A DNA stretch of 64,000 nt from Rhabdophis nuchalis (GCA_039707465.1 CM077652.1:37178618-37242617); one strand, 5' to 3'. Counted from the stretch's first letter, positions 13,201 through 28,200 are shown. The notes: a model not told the origin generated them from the sequence alone. Program-made: numbers and translations.

Positions 13201-16200
13201 GACAGAAGATCATGTCCTTGGTTTTCAGGGAAAATGTCACCAACAGGATTTTGCAGCTGGAGCTTATCTCTGGATGCCTTTTATGCCTCTCTCAGCAGTC
13301 TAAGAGGTGAATTTCATTCAGGACAGAGGAAGCAGTCCCTAGCGGGAGTCAAACTATTCTCCAAAACACCTGAGGGCAGAACAAGAAGCAATGGGTGGAA
13401 ACTAATCAAGGAGAGAAGCAACTTAGAAATAAGGAGAAATTTCCTGACAGTTAGAAGAATTAATCAGTGGAACAGCTTGTCTCCAGAAGTTATGAATGCC
13501 CCAACACTGCAAGTCTTCAAGAAGATGTTGGATAGCCATTTGTCTGAAATGGTATAGGGCTTCCTGCCTAGGCAGGGGGTTGGACTAGATGACCTCCAAG
13601 GTCCCTTCCAACTCTGCTATTGTATTGTATTGTATTATTGTATTAGCCTCACTAACACCAGCCCTGGCTTCCTAGGAAACTTACTTCAAACAGATGATGA
13701 CTCTTCTTGGTCTCCTGAAAACAGTGCTCCTCAATCTCAGCAATTGAAAGACTCTGATTCCTAAAAGTCCACACACATCTTAAAGAATTAATAAATTATT
13801 TATTCTAAGAATAACAAATCTTAAAGAATTCTGGGAGTCCACGCATCTTAAAGTTGCTGAAGTTGCGAAACCCTGCTTTAGAACTAGTAGGCAGCAGCTT
13901 TTCAATCAAGCTGAGTTTCTACTGCCCAGAGCTCCCCCTTGAGGGGAGATGGGCAGTCTAGAAAGAATGAAATATAAATAAACAAAAATACCCACATTCA
14001 CCTTTTTGCTTGCTTAGGTTTGCTGTCCAAAGTTATATTTGAATTACTGGAATTGGGTGCTCAGTTCTCCTCTGAACGTCCTTCCGAGCCAAGGTCTCAA
14101 CCATCATTTCACAGAAATCTTGTGGGAGGGTCTGAAACGGGCAGTTTGTGCAAGGAAGCCCACCAACATCCCTGTTTTATATTACAGAAATATTGAAAGA
14201 ATCCAAGGGGTTCACCAGCATTCAAGCATCACCGCATGCTTACTTTTATCTGATTTTGAAAAAAGTGTAGTGTGCAGCTTTGTTTATACTTTTTGCACAG
14301 ATTATTTGGATCATATAAAAATGGCAGAAAGTTTGAATCAATTTTCCTGCATTAATTGTATTAGAGGCAATGGGCTAAAAAATAGGCACACGAGGCAATG
14401 ATGCAAGAGGCAGAGTTTCTTCTGAAAGGAAGGTTCAGGTGAGGCCGTGGATTCCTGGGCCTTACACTCATTCACGGAGATGGATTCAGGGAAATTGTGC
14501 TTTGACTCTCTTAATGTCCTCACTTCATTATCCCGGAGAGCTGGTTCAGGGTCTGTCTGCCTGTTTAATTTACTCGGCCAGATTTCTGTGCCTGTCCCAG
14601 AGGGCTGCTGAGTGAGGCAGTGGTAGGGTGTGTCAAATTTTTCAACTTTCAATTTCCAAACATTTATGTAGTTACTTACCAAGCACATCTAAATTATATT
14701 AAAGTAACCAAAATATCTTTAGAATCCCCAAGGCACATCACCCCTTGATTCTAAAGATATTTTGGTTACTTTAATATAATTTAGATGTGCTTGGTAAGTA
14801 ACTACATAAATAACTTTTTAACCTTCTATTTGTTTCATCTTATGTCACTAACTTGCCTCTTCTTTTTTCTACACTCCTTCCCAAAATCTCCAGGACCAAC
14901 TTGCTGCAGATATGTATAATTTCATTTCCAAAGAAGGCGACTATGCCAGACACTTTGTCTCGGTGAGTAACTGCTCCCCGGGTAGAATACTGTGTTCTGG
15001 GATATACATTTTACCTGCTTAATCCTTCTGTCTGTGTGCTGTTCTGTTCATTCGGTGCTAACTTTTGTTTTAAAATATGGGTTTTGTTCTCAGTTATTAG
15101 AAGCCCAAGCAGATTACCATAGAAAAGCATTAGCAGTCTTAGAAAAGGTGCTCCCTGAAATCCAGGCCCATCAAGGTAAAGTAACTCCATGCTCTGCCTC
15201 CTGCTTTGCCTGTGCCATCTCTGCACTCTTCTTCCTCCTCCTCCTCCTCCTCCTCCCAGTTTACTTCGTCCCCTTTCCGCATGCTGTCCTTCTTGAATGA
15301 AAACACAGGAGTTCTCCTAATGGTGCTTAATCTTCCCAAATTGTCCCTTCCTTTTTGCAGTTGCATCCCTGAAAACCTCCCACTTCCCTCTTAATCCACT
15401 AACAAATCCCTAGGAACTTGTCTGAAGCTCCTCCAGAGCGTTCCCATTCCTTGGACAGGTGAGGCATCACAGCCCACTCCTTGGCCAGTTGCGGAGCCAT
15501 TGTCTCTCTCCCAGTACCTGGCGCTTTTCCTCCCTCACCTTATTTGGGAATATGTGAAGTTCTTGGCGAAGTCTGCTCTGATCAGCATCTCTCCCCAGAG
15601 ATGTTGGATCGTAGCCTCCTGCGGAGCCCTGCCCTTAAAGGTGGCGCATGACTGCACATGCAAAAGAGCCTTCTTCAAACATGGCTGCTGGGGAGGAGGC
15701 GCCATTGAGGCCTCCCAAAGACCAACCGCCAGAAGAATTTAGCAGATGCGGCAGGGAAGAGCAGGAGGGGCTGTTTGACCTCGAAAAGGCCTTTCCACGA
15801 TAGAGGAACCCCACAGGCATCCCAATAAACAGCTGGTTAGCTGAGCTGCGTTGTCCTAAGAAAGCTGAATCGTTTTGCTGTCTGCTTTGTTTGTTTGTTT
15901 TTAAAATTTATACGCCGCCCATCTCACTCTGAGAAGCAATTTTGTCATCATGTCAAATATGTTAAAGGCAGCTAACGATAAAAATGGCAACAAATATAAA
16001 ATCATGTAAAAATCAAGTAAAATATCTAGTATTTAGTGTCTCAAGGTAAATTAATCCTGAAACGACATGTGTTCTGCTAATATTCTAAACCTTAAAAAAC
16101 GAAACACTCCTTTACAAGCCTCTGGTGAAGGCCCTGGGTTTCAGAAGTTCATTATGTGAAGCCGTATAATGAGGGAGGGAAGTTACCTTAGATAGTGGCG

Positions 16201-19200
16201 GGTCCTGACCTCCAGGGATGGACTTTGTGGTCCTTTGATACTGCCAAGCAGCAATTCCCACCCTCTGACCTTACAGTTGGGGCTGCTGGCCTTTGTAGTT
16301 CAGCAACATTAGGAAAGAGCACCGTTTTGGGGGCCTTGCTGGGCCCCAAGGCTGAAGGTTGCAATACAAGCACACCCTTGCAGAAAGGACTATTTCAGGG
16401 CCTAGATTCCCTCAAGCCATCCAATCTGTTCCATCCCAGCCTATCGGAGAGATTTAATTCAGTGCTGCACCTTCCAACTCTGCTTCGGAGTGGGCCATCA
16501 AGTATTCGCCCTTTGTGTCTGCAGGGGGTTGAAGGCAAAACAGCTTTGGGGAAGCATCACGTGTCTCGGAGAGCTTTCAGAGTTCCCCTTTCTAAGTTCT
16601 TCCTGAATAACTAACAATCTGCTCAGGCGCCTCTGTCTTCATCTTTTGATTTGGAAGAGAATTGAAATGGTCTTAAATGTACTTAGCAGACTGGAGAGAA
16701 TTGAAATTATTTGTATGGGCCATTTGGCAAAACTCACGTCACTCTCCAGATTGTTTAATTGAGAAAGGATATTTATTTATTTATGTACTCACTCTGTGTA
16801 TAGCTGCCCAATCAGCATGAAGCTCAGGGTAACCAACGCAATTAAAAGCAGTTGTTGTTGTTTTTTTAAAATGGCAGGCTGGGAACCTCCAACAACTCCA
16901 GTTAAAAATAGTCCAAATTGGCATGCACGTGTGTGCGCACACACACACACACACACACACACACCTACCTGACCCAGAGCCTTGGAAGAAGGCCTGGGCT
17001 TCAGAGCCTTGGGAAAGGCCAGCAAATTTGAGGTCATCCATAATTGGGGTTGGTTTAGATTGCCAGCAGTTGGATGACAATACTGCAATGGAAAAAGCTG
17101 TTGAATACCTTTCTAGGAGCCCTGGTGGCTGAGTGGTTAGAATGCAGTATTACAGGCAGACTCTGCCCACTGCCAGGAGTTCAATCCTGACCATCTCTAA
17201 GTTGACTCTCAGCCTTCCAAGATCAGTAACATGAGGATCCAGATTATTGAGGGCAACATGCTGACACGGTAAACTTCTCAGAGAGTGCTGTAAAGCACCA
17301 TGGAGTGGTATGTAAGTCTAAATGCTTTTGCTATTCCTGATTGGACAGAATTGTCACCATCTGTTTTCCTGGGAGGAAACTCTGATCGCTGAGAAATCAC
17401 CTTTCCTTTCAAGAACAGCTCACCCCTGGCCACTTAATTCACCAGGGGTGGATCTTCCTGCCTTAGCTACCTGCTCTCACCCTTGTGGCAACCCAACCTG
17501 CTTTTAGCATCCCTTGCCACAAAGACCTCCGGGACTGGGAAGCCTCGCAAGAAAAACCAAGGAAGATTTACTGCTTAACTAAATTACCTGATAATTGAGA
17601 GCATGCCTCAAGCGTTGTTGCAGCCAACATCACTATCTTGTTTTAGTTCCTGCTCCCAAATCACGTATTTTCTAGCAACTGTGTTACGTGGGTGTAAATG
17701 GCTTCAAATGGCTTCAGTTTCTGAAGAACTGCAAAAAATCTCCCTGGGTTGATTACCTGTCATTCGATTTTGCTCCCTAAGCATGGTGGTTGTGGCGGCA
17801 TTCTGGACCTCACCCAAGTAGTTCTGTTGGAGAAGCCCCGCCCCGCCTAGGGGTCACCTCTTTGTGGCCAATCCAGCCACCTCAGCCTGTGCACATCTGG
17901 GTCCATCTCTCCCAGGCTGCAGACTTGGCTTCTGGTTCTTCCCGGGGACAAAATTTAAAGGGCTCTGCCGTCAAATGGCTCAGATCTTCTTGTGTGCTGC
18001 CTAATGACCAGACTGCAGATCTCTTCCCCACATCCCCCCCGGCTGGTGGTTTCCGAGTGGTGTAGCTGACTTGTAATTCTGCTTCTCTAACTAGACAAGT
18101 GGACTGAAAAACCAGCTTTCGGGACTCCCCTGGAGGAGCACCTCAAGCGTAGCGGCCGAGAAATCGCCGTCCCCATCGAGGCCTGTGTGATGATGCTCTT
18201 GGAAACAGGCATGAAGGAGGAGGTGGGTCTCTTCTGCTGTGTGGGGCAGGTTCAACTGCTGGGCTGGAAGAGCCCTGGGCTCTTCTCTTGCACATACAGG
18301 ACGGGCCAAGGCTGGTGGTAGCAGTGCCCCATTTATTTCATCCCACCTTTATTCTTTTACAAATAACTCAAGGTAGCAAATGTATCCAACACACTTTCCT
18401 CCTTTTTCCCCCTACAACAAACAACAACAACCCTTTGAGGTGGGTTGAGCTGATAGAGAGGGACTAAGGTCACCCAGCCGCCTTTCGGTGGGACTTGAAT
18501 TCACGATCTCCTGCTTTTTAGCTTGGTGCCTTCACCACCTAGACCTGTGATGGCGAACCTATGGCATGCATGCGCGCGCTGGCCACCTGAATTCGCCCTT
18601 TTTTGAAGCCATTTTGCACCCTCCCCAGGTTCCAGAGGCTTTATAGGAGCCTGGGGAGGGCGAAAAGAGCCTCCCCCCCCCCCCCGAGGTCCTCCAAAGG
18701 CTTAATGAGCTTCCCTGAAGTCTCTGGAACGCTCAAAATGATGCTCCAAGCAAATCGGCCGTCACTTCCGGCTTGGTCGGAGTGTCATTTTGAGTGCTCC
18801 AGAGCCTTTCCAGGCACTCCGGAGACCCTCCGGAGGCTTCAGCGACCTTCAGGAGGCTTCAGAGCAGTCAAAATGACGCTCCAACCAAACCAGAAGTGAC
18901 GTCTGATTTGCTCGGAGCGTCTTTTTGAGCGATCCAGAAGGTCGCTGAAGCCTCCGGGGGGGGGGGGAGACTGTTTTCACCCTCCACAGGCTCCTATAAA
19001 GCCTCTGGGGAGGGCAAAAAGAGCATGCAAAAAATGGGGGGGTCATGCCTGTAGTGCGTGCATGCGCACTGGGGGGGTTGCACATTCCATTATGGGTGCG
19101 GCACGCCCACGCATGACCCCTCTGCACTCCCCCTACTTATGGCACGCAAGCCCCAAAAGGTTCGCCATCACTGACCTAGACCCAAGTGGCGCTTGAGTTG

Positions 19201-22200
19201 AGTCAGAGTTCACTTGTGAAAAGCTGTCAGCTCTGTGGCCATAATTGTAGCATCCATTTGTTCTGGAGGGGGGGGGGGGCATGCTCCTGTTTTGAGGCAC
19301 AAGGTCTGTTCACAGAATATTCCAAGAAGAAATACTGTAGGGAAGAGTCACTTGGCTGAGATGAGCTTTTGAGTCGTCTTTTGCCATAATGGCCTAAGAA
19401 AGACAGAACTCCCCCCCAGCTGATCCCTCCTGTCTCTGATTTGCTCAAAGAAATGGCGTCCCGTTCCCTCAGGACCTCCCTCAGGACCACAGCTCATCGT
19501 GTCCCCAAGTGGCGCATGAGCTCAGCCAAACTGACTCTGGTTCTTCCCTGATGTCTCTCAACGTCAGCATCTTGGAAGGGAGGTCTTTTTTCATGAAATG
19601 GGGAGTTAAGCAGTGAAGACCCCAGAGGGAGCCTGGCTAAGGGAAGGCTGTGTTTCCTGTCCTCCCCAGGGCTTATTCCGCATTGCTGCTGGAGCCTCCA
19701 AGCTAAAGAAGCTGAAGGCAGCGCTGGATTGCTCCTCCTCGCACCTGGATGAGTTTTACTCAGACCCTCATGCCGTGGCCGGTAAGTGGACCCCAAAAGA
19801 AGAGACACGCCTCTGGCTCTGCACCAGGCTCGGAGGGGCTCAGAATCGACTGGGGAGAGTTGGGGGGGGGGGGGGAGACCACTGGTGGCTGTACTTTTTT
19901 GCTGGTTTCGAAATTGGCCACAACTGAGGTCCTCCCCACATTGGTTGCTTTTCTCCATTAGTTTCTGGCCCACTTGCTGAGTTTGTTGCACAATATTTCT
20001 GCTTCTTTCCCAAAAAGTCAGATTAACATTCTAGGTGGTCCCCTTGGCTCTGTCCTACTATTATATGTGTGGGCTGAAGCGTGACTCTGGGTCGGGGGGG
20101 CACTGATCATAGGCAGCCCTTGCAAAGTCGCTGAAATAAGGCTGGCTCACAATTGGCAGCAGACCAGGAATGGCTTCCCTTCTAGCTGCCCCAGCTCTGC
20201 CACACGGAAGGGGCTTCTGGTGGTCAGCTGCTTTCTGAGTGCAAAATCTTCAAAGCCGCGTTGACTTGTCCCTTTTAACCATGTAAATATTTAGTTGATT
20301 TAAAATGTCTGCACCCTCCTTGAACTGCCTAGTGCAGGGGTCTGCAAAGTTGGCTCTTTTAAGACTAGTGGACTTCAACTCCCAGAGTTCCCCAGCCAGC
20401 ATAGCTGGGAGTTGTAGTCCACCAGTCTTAAAAGAGCCAACTTTGCAGACCCCTGGCCTAGTGGAAAGGCAGCTAACAAAAAAAGGAGCATTTACAAAAT
20501 AATTATAGAATAATAGAATTGGAAGGGACCTTGGAGGTCTTCTAGTCCAACCCACTGCTCAAGCAGGAGATGCCATTCCATTCCAGATAAATGATTGTCA
20601 AATCTCTTCTTAAATGCCTCCAGTGGTGGAGCACCCACAGCTTCTGGAGGCAAACAGTTCCACTGGTTAATTGTTCTCACTGTCAGAAAAGGTGTTTCAT
20701 TCTAGGTTGGATATCTCCTTGATAATTTTCCAACTGTTACTCCTTGTCCTGCTTTCAGGTGCTTTAATGAATAGCTTACGTCTCTCCTCTTTCTCTGGGA
20801 CAGCCCTTCAAATATTGGAACACTATCAAATGGCTCCTAGTCCTCCTCTTTGTTAGACTAGACCAGGGGTGGGCTTTGCTGGCTGGAGAATTCTGGGAGC
20901 TGAAGTCCTTCAGACTTAAAGTTGCAAAGTTTGCCCACTAGACATTCCTGCAACCCTTCTGCATGTTTTAGCCTAATGCTTAGTCTCCTAATCATTGTTG
21001 TTGCCTTTCTCTGCACTTTCTAGAGTCTGAACGTCTTTTTTGTATCATGATGTCCAAATCCTGACACAGCATATCAAGTGTTGTTTTACCAGTACAGTAT
21101 AAAGCAGTACCATTTCTTCCCATGATCCTGATTCTATCCCTCTGTTGAGGGATGCATTGGCTTTGGCTGCATTGGCTTTCTGAGCAGCTGCAGCTCACGG
21201 CTGGCTGATCCTTAAGCGTTTGTCCCAAGGACTCTTAAATTCCTCTCACTCTTGCTGCTGTTGAGCCACCTATTTAAAATTTAGTTTTCTACCATTTAAA
21301 AATCAAGTGTAAGAGCAAATGATAGAGAAATATTTTTTTAAACATGCTTTTTAAAATCATTGATGTGGGTTTAAACCAGTGTTTCTCAACCTTGGCCACT
21401 TGAAGAGGGTTTCTGGGAGTTGAAGTCCGGACATCTTCAAGTGGCCAAGGTTGAGAAACACTGGTTTAAAATAAGGGGTTTCACCCCAACTCCTCTGGGC
21501 GGGAGACAGGTGTGGCTCCTGAGTAGCTGCCCTGATCTTCGTGCTGTAAACTGAACAGCTGCTTGGATCCCTTTGTACGGCATGTCCAGCTGCAGCCCCC
21601 AGCCTGGTTTGCTTTGACTCTCCCTCCTCCTCTTTGCTTCAGGGGCCCTGAAGTCTTACCTGAGGGAGCTGCCGGAGCCACTGATGACCTATGCCCTGTA
21701 TGAAGAGTGGACCCAGGTTGCAAAGTAAGGCGGGTTTCTGCCAGGATCTCTGCTTTGGCCTTGTCGATGCTTGAAAAGCCTTTCAAAAGTTGTGCTTGAA
21801 AACCACTTTCTTGATTTTCTCCTTGCATTTCTTTCACTTCTCTTTTTAAAGCAACAATGTTGTTTTTTCGTTTTGTTTTATCTTTTTTTTCTGGCGTACT
21901 GTTGTAAGCTGCACAGAGTAGCCCCACCAAGAGATGGGTGGCAGATAAATTTTAAAAAAATAAAACAAATAATGGTAAGACTTCTGTCTCAAGCCTACGT
22001 TGACCAATTGGTATTTTGTTTCTCTCATACTTTTCTTATGCAAACAGGGGAAGATGAGCAGCAAATAAATTTGATGATAATAACAAAAACAATAAAAACA
22101 GAGACTACTGTTGCATTATTTTCCTGCAAACTGGTTAATATTTCTAAGGAGATAATGTAGGCGCTCCAGTTTTAGATTTTTCTTCAGCAACAGCTGATAG

Positions 22201-25200
22201 CAGCTTTGCACGTAAAGTCCTGTTGCACCTGGGAATCAAAGGGATACCTTTTAGGTGACTCTTAAGAGAACATTTTGTTTTCCCTCAGCATCCAGGACCA
22301 AGATAAGAAACTGCAAGACCTGTGGAGGATTTGCCAGAAATTGCCAAAGCCTAACCTGGCCAACTTCAGGTAGGTCAAGCTCTCGAAGGCTTTGCAACAT
22401 GGATCTGTCTTCCCTCCTTGGCTTTAAAACGGAGAATTCCAGGACGCAGAAGCTCAAAGAATGTGTTCATTGTAATATTATGACCTCCCTTGGAAATGGA
22501 ATGTTCTGCGTTGTTGGCCACTTTTACGTTTGCAGTACAAACTCTAGTCTAGAGAATGCCAATCGTAGAAGCCAGGCTGTACCAATTGGTAGTTATGCTC
22601 TGCGACGTGAGGCAAGGGTTTGGCATGGAGGCACCGGACACTGTGTTTATAATGTTCTAGAAGACAGGTATCAACTTTGGCAACTTTACGGTCTGTGAAT
22701 TTCAACTCCCAGAATTCCCCAGCCAGCCAGGTCTTAAAGTTGCCATGGCTGGACCCCCATCTTCTAGAACAGTGATGGAGAACCTTGGGGGCCACGAGCA
22801 TGCCCACCCCATAACTTAATGCCCCCCTGTGCCATGCCCCCTGTGCATGCATGCATGACACCATCCCCCCCCCCTCCCCCCGGTACCCTGCATATGGGCA
22901 CACGGCTTTCTTGGAGCCTGGGGATGGTAAAAACAGCCTCACCTGCACCCTCCGGAAGCTGGAAATGGCCCATATTCCGAGTTCCGGTTTGCATGTTGTG
23001 CTGGTTTTTGCCCTCCGGAGGCTTCAGGGAAGCCTCTGGAGAGCAAAAAATAGCTGAAAATGAAGGCCAAAATCAGCTGGTCAGCATGTGCATGCGCACT
23101 GGATTTGACAGGGCAATGTCTCGCGTACCCTAAGAAATGGCTCGGTGTGCCACGCGTGCCATAGGTTCGCCATCACAGTTCTCGAGGCAGAGCAGGGGCT
23201 CGGTTCCTGAACTGCCACACAGCCCCAGTGTGGGACTATGGCCCAATCCCCAGTGGAATATGAAGGAATCATACAAATGTTAAAATAGTCCTACCATCTC
23301 CAATATGAAGGAAAACCATTCCATTAACTCAGGAGAGGCGGCTGCCCAGCCTCTTCATAAACGTCTCCACGGAAGATGGTGAACTCAAAGCCTCCACCTA
23401 TGGAACTGTCGCTTAGAAAACTTGAACAAGGATTCCAGTGGATGCTCTGAAGTCCCCTGAGTAAGCCCTCCAAAGCATTTCCCACGCTTACTTGTGTGCT
23501 CCTGTCCAGGCAAGAATTGAAATTCACATTGCCTTTGTGGAGTTTTTGTACCGTATTTCCGTCTGGGACAGTCTGAGCTGAGTACCTTGGACTTTTCTGT
23601 GAGCAGCGATGCCTTTGATTCTCCAGAGAGCCTAACACCGATTATTCCTTGCAGGTATTTAATCAAATTCCTTGCAAAACTCGCACAGTATAGTGACGTT
23701 AACAAGATGACTCCTAGCAACATTGCCATTGTGCTGGGCCCAAATCTGTTGTGGGCCAAGAATGAAGGGTAAGTGTTGAATTCTAATACTTGAATTGCCA
23801 AATCAGCAGAGTCAGGCCAATCCCCACTGGCCGCCCTGCTTCTCTTGCCTTTGGCAGCTCTTCTTTGAACTTCAGATAGGGGGCGCTTGGCCAAGGAGCA
23901 GCGAATGTTGAATATGTGTAGGGTTATATTTTTGGCCTAGCTCTTTAACGGAAAAGGTCCGGCACAAACTAAATCACTGCATCATAAGTCAGGACTGTGC
24001 CATTTCTTCGCTTTTGTGCAGAGACGATTAATAGCACCACAACGGAGATTTTTATTATTCAGATCTGCGAGTCCTAAGGTTAGTTAAAAACTTAAGCTGG
24101 TCCAGGCAATCCATCTCCGCAGATTTTCAGAATGTAGGAAGAGCCGAGGGGCCAAAGGTGACACTGGAGGGTACGCACCCTGTCGCCCAGAAGCAACCCT
24201 GGAGAAGGCTGTGTCCCATTGGGACAGCTCTGGAAGCCTCAGGCAGCATCTTCAGAAGAGCTTCTCCTGAAAGCTGGCCAAGAGAAAAAGCCCTCGGGGG
24301 GAGGGAACCTTGACCTTTGAACTCCTCACTTGTGCCCAGTAAACAGTTGGCAGCCACCCAGACATTCCACCAGGCATCCTTTGACCCCGGTGAGCAGGAC
24401 TGATTAGATCTCATCAGCTTCCTTGATTGCTGAGGACATCTTTTGAGCCCCTGGTCTTCTCTCCCCAGCTCTCTTGCAGAAATGGCAGCAGCAACTTCAG
24501 TCCACGTGGTTGCCGTTGTTGAACCCATCATCCAGCACGCCTCCTGGTTCTTTCCTGAAGGTAAAGAAAGCACTTTTTCTTCTTGGCGTGTGATTCTTAT
24601 TGTTCTGCCTAGGAAAGCTGGCAGCAGTGGTGGGTTGCACCCAGTACGGGCGTACCGGACCCTACTGGAGCACCGGACACCGTTCTGGTATGGCGCTCCG
24701 GAGGGCCCGCCCACCTGCCTGCGCTCCTTACCTGTCCTTTAAAGCAGGGGTCTCCAATCTTTGCAACTTTAAGTCTGAAGGACTTCAGCTCCCAGAATTC
24801 TCCAGCCACCTCTGATCTAGATGTTGAACTGTATTCCTATAATTTGGTGAGCCATTCTTAGAAGGGATGAGACATCCTTTCTAATAAAAGGCATAAAATA
24901 TCCTTGCATGTACAAAGCTAACCTGGGCTATTTTATGAGACTATATAGTTTAAAAGCTGCAGTTGAAAAGGATCACATACTCACCTTTTAAGATTTGCTT
25001 CATTCTTCTATGAATCATTTTCCCGAAGTATTGTGCTTTACAGCAATGCCAGTTGTAAAAACAGTATCTATATTTTCAACAATTTTTATAAAATGAATAT
25101 AGTATTAGCACTTAGACATATACCGCTTCACAGTGGTTTTACAGCCCACTCTAAGCGGTTTAGAGAGTCAGCCTCTTGCCCCCAACCATCTGGGTCCTCA

Positions 25201-28200
25201 TTTTACCCACCTCGGAAGGACGGAAGGCTGAGTCAACTTTGAGCTGGTCAGGATTGAACTGTTGTCAGTGTGCAGAATTAGCCTGCAATAACTGCATTTT
25301 AATTAGGAAGGGAGGGAGGAAGGCAGAGCACTTAGATTTATATACCACTTCACAGTGCTTTGCAGCCCTCTCTTAGTGGTTTATAGAGTCGGCCTCTTGC
25401 CCCCAACCATCTGGGTCCTCATTTTACCCACCTCGGAAGGACAGAAGGCTGAGTCAACCTTGAGCTGGTCAGGATTGAACTGTTGTCAGTGTGCAGAATT
25501 AACCTGCAATAACTGCATTTTAATCACAAGGGAGGGAGGAAGAGCACTTAGATGTATATACCACTTCGCAGTGCTTTGTAGCCCTCTCTTAGTGGTTTAT
25601 AGAGTCGGCCTCTTGCCCCCAACCATCTGGGTCCTCATTTTACCCACCTCGGAAGGACAGAAGGCTGAGTCAACCTTGAGCTGGTCAGGATTGAACTGTT
25701 GTCAGTGTGCAGAATTAACCTGCAATAACTGCATTTTAATCACAAGGGAGGGAGGAAGAGCACTTAGATGTATATACCACTTCGCAGCGCTTTGTAGCCC
25801 TCTCTTAGTGGTTTATAGAGTCGGCCTCTTGCCCCCAACCATCTGGGTCCTCATTTTATCCACCTCGGAAGGATGGAAGGCTGAGTCAACCCTGAGCTGG
25901 TCAGGATTGTGGGCAGAATCAGCCGGCCATACTGCATTTTAATCACTGTGCCACTAGGGCTGTAAGGTGACTTGGGTGGCTTACAAGGTTTAAAACAAGC
26001 AGAAAAATAATTAAAACGTTAAAACTACCCAGATTAAGATTTTAACTCGAAACTGAAACCAGAACTAAGAGACGGGCAGGACAATATCCTCTTACCATGT
26101 CAGCCACTTCCAGCTATGAGGACACACATCCAGATGTGGCCCCAGGCACACCAGCAAAACACCTTTCAATACCTTCCGGAAGGGCTTCAGGGAGGGGGAG
26201 TTCTCACCTCCAGTGGTGGAGTGTTCCGCAGGGATGGGGCCTCCATGGAAAAGGATCTTCTTGAACCCGCTGCTGGAGTTCCTTAGCAGACGGGGGCTGT
26301 AGCAGGTCTCTTCTGGTGGCGCGAGTGGGGCAGGCTTGTCCCATTGGGGAAAGATGGACCCATTGGCATGTAGGACTTTAAGGTAACAACGAACATCTTG
26401 AATTGGATCCAGAAGCAAACCTGTGAGCGATGCAGCTTGTGCATTGTTATATGTGCAACCCTAGTGATTCCAGGACTGTGCGTGCCACTGCAGGCCCATT
26501 GTGTTGTATTGCTTTCTCCGACTGTTTTAATCTGGAAAGGGAAATAAAAATGAATTTACCTTAATACTTGCAAGCAGAAGCCGAACGGTACTTTTGTCCT
26601 CTGAAGTTGAGTTCTGGGCCTGAAGGCGATGCTCCTCTAAACCGCCTGGATTTTCATGCTTATTCCTGAATCCGCAGAGCTGGACTTCAATGTGTCCGGG
26701 GCATTTGTGGGGCAGCCGGCTGTGAACTCCAACCACCTTCCTGCGGGGAGTGACTATGATTCAGGGACCCTGGAGCGGAAGAGGCCAGTCAGCATGGCTG
26801 TGATGGAAGGAGAGCTGCTGAGAAAGGAAAGGTAAAGGGAGTGTTCCTTCCCTTCCTCCATCCTATTGGGGGCTTAGCAGGGTATTCAACACCATTAGTT
26901 GCTGTTTAACTTAAGTCAGAGGCGTTTGAAGTTCTTTCAGAGGTCACAAACGGGTTGAGTCAACAGTCCCTTTCTTGGCACATAAGAAACGAAAGATTTC
27001 TTTGTCTAATGAAGAAAAACAGATCAGATTCTTATCACGAAAGAGTCTTGTGGGCTCTTTCACCTACCCCACCCACCCCGAATGTTGCCTAGTGAATGAC
27101 GTTTCAATTGTGGCAGAAGTTGGCACTCATTTCTAACGTTAGCTGCCACTCACAAGTCTTGTGCCTCTGAGAATGATGGCCTTCATGCTGTAGATTAGCA
27201 GCCAATCTGAGAGGTTCCATCCAAAGTGGTTTACAGCCGGGGTCTCCAACCTTGGCAACCTTGGATTCTGGGAGTTGAAGTCCCCAAGTCTTAAAATTGC
27301 CAAGGTTGGAGACCCCTGGTTTGGAGTGTTAAACATTATCGATGGTGTTCCTCTCAGTCACCAAGCCTGGGAGGCGCAAATGTATCCCCTTGAGTACCAA
27401 GGTGCGCAGGGTGTCGGGCCCAAAGTCCTCATTCCAGGAAACCTGGAAGCTTCTTTAAAAGGGCACCTGCTTCAGTGAGCCCCCAAAGGCATCTGATGGG
27501 CTTCCTGAAGGGATTCTGCAGTCGGGCATGGCGTGTGTTGACCGAGAGGAACTGGGCATGCCTGGGGCCATGGCCAGCCATCCCTGAGTGGTGCCTTTCC
27601 CCTCCTTACTGCAGCCTCAGGAAGATCCAAAGGTAATGTACGTGCCATTCTTTCCTTCTCACCGTGTTCCATGCATGATAGAAGCCCGAGGGAGACCTCA
27701 CGCTGTGGGAGCAGATCCCCCTTGGGATCCCCGTAGGGCCTGCAAGAAGGAGTCCCTGCTGGCAGCCCTCACGATGAACGGTTAAAGGCCCCTTTTCTAT
27801 AATCCACCACCACCCAAAGCTCTTTCGTCACACCAGTCGCCTCCCCAGAAATTCTACCATGTCTTTGGAACACCAAATTTCAGTCTGGAAATTTGCTGTG
27901 ATTTTAGTTGGAAGAGTGGTTTAGCCGAGGTTGTTTATATCTGTGTGCTTTGGGCTTCCCTGAACACTGTTGTATCCTGACTTCCAATGTGAGCCACTTG
28001 GCTTTTCCTTGCCTTACTAGCAGCTAGACCAGGGATCTCAAACTCCCAGCCCTTCAGGGGCCACGCCCGGTTGACGTCCAGGCGTCCTAAAGTTGCCACG
28101 GTTGAGAAGCGCTGACTTAGAGGCAAGTAGCTGAGGCTGCTGGCTGGCAGAGATGGCTCTGGCCACATTCACCACAGATGCCGAGTCCGCTGGCTCTGGG

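Noticed and set aside
25355..25942. 195-codon open frame with internal protein repeats
   Set aside because: It is generated by the tandem SINE array (216-bp period); the residues translate SINE body sequence on the antisense strand.
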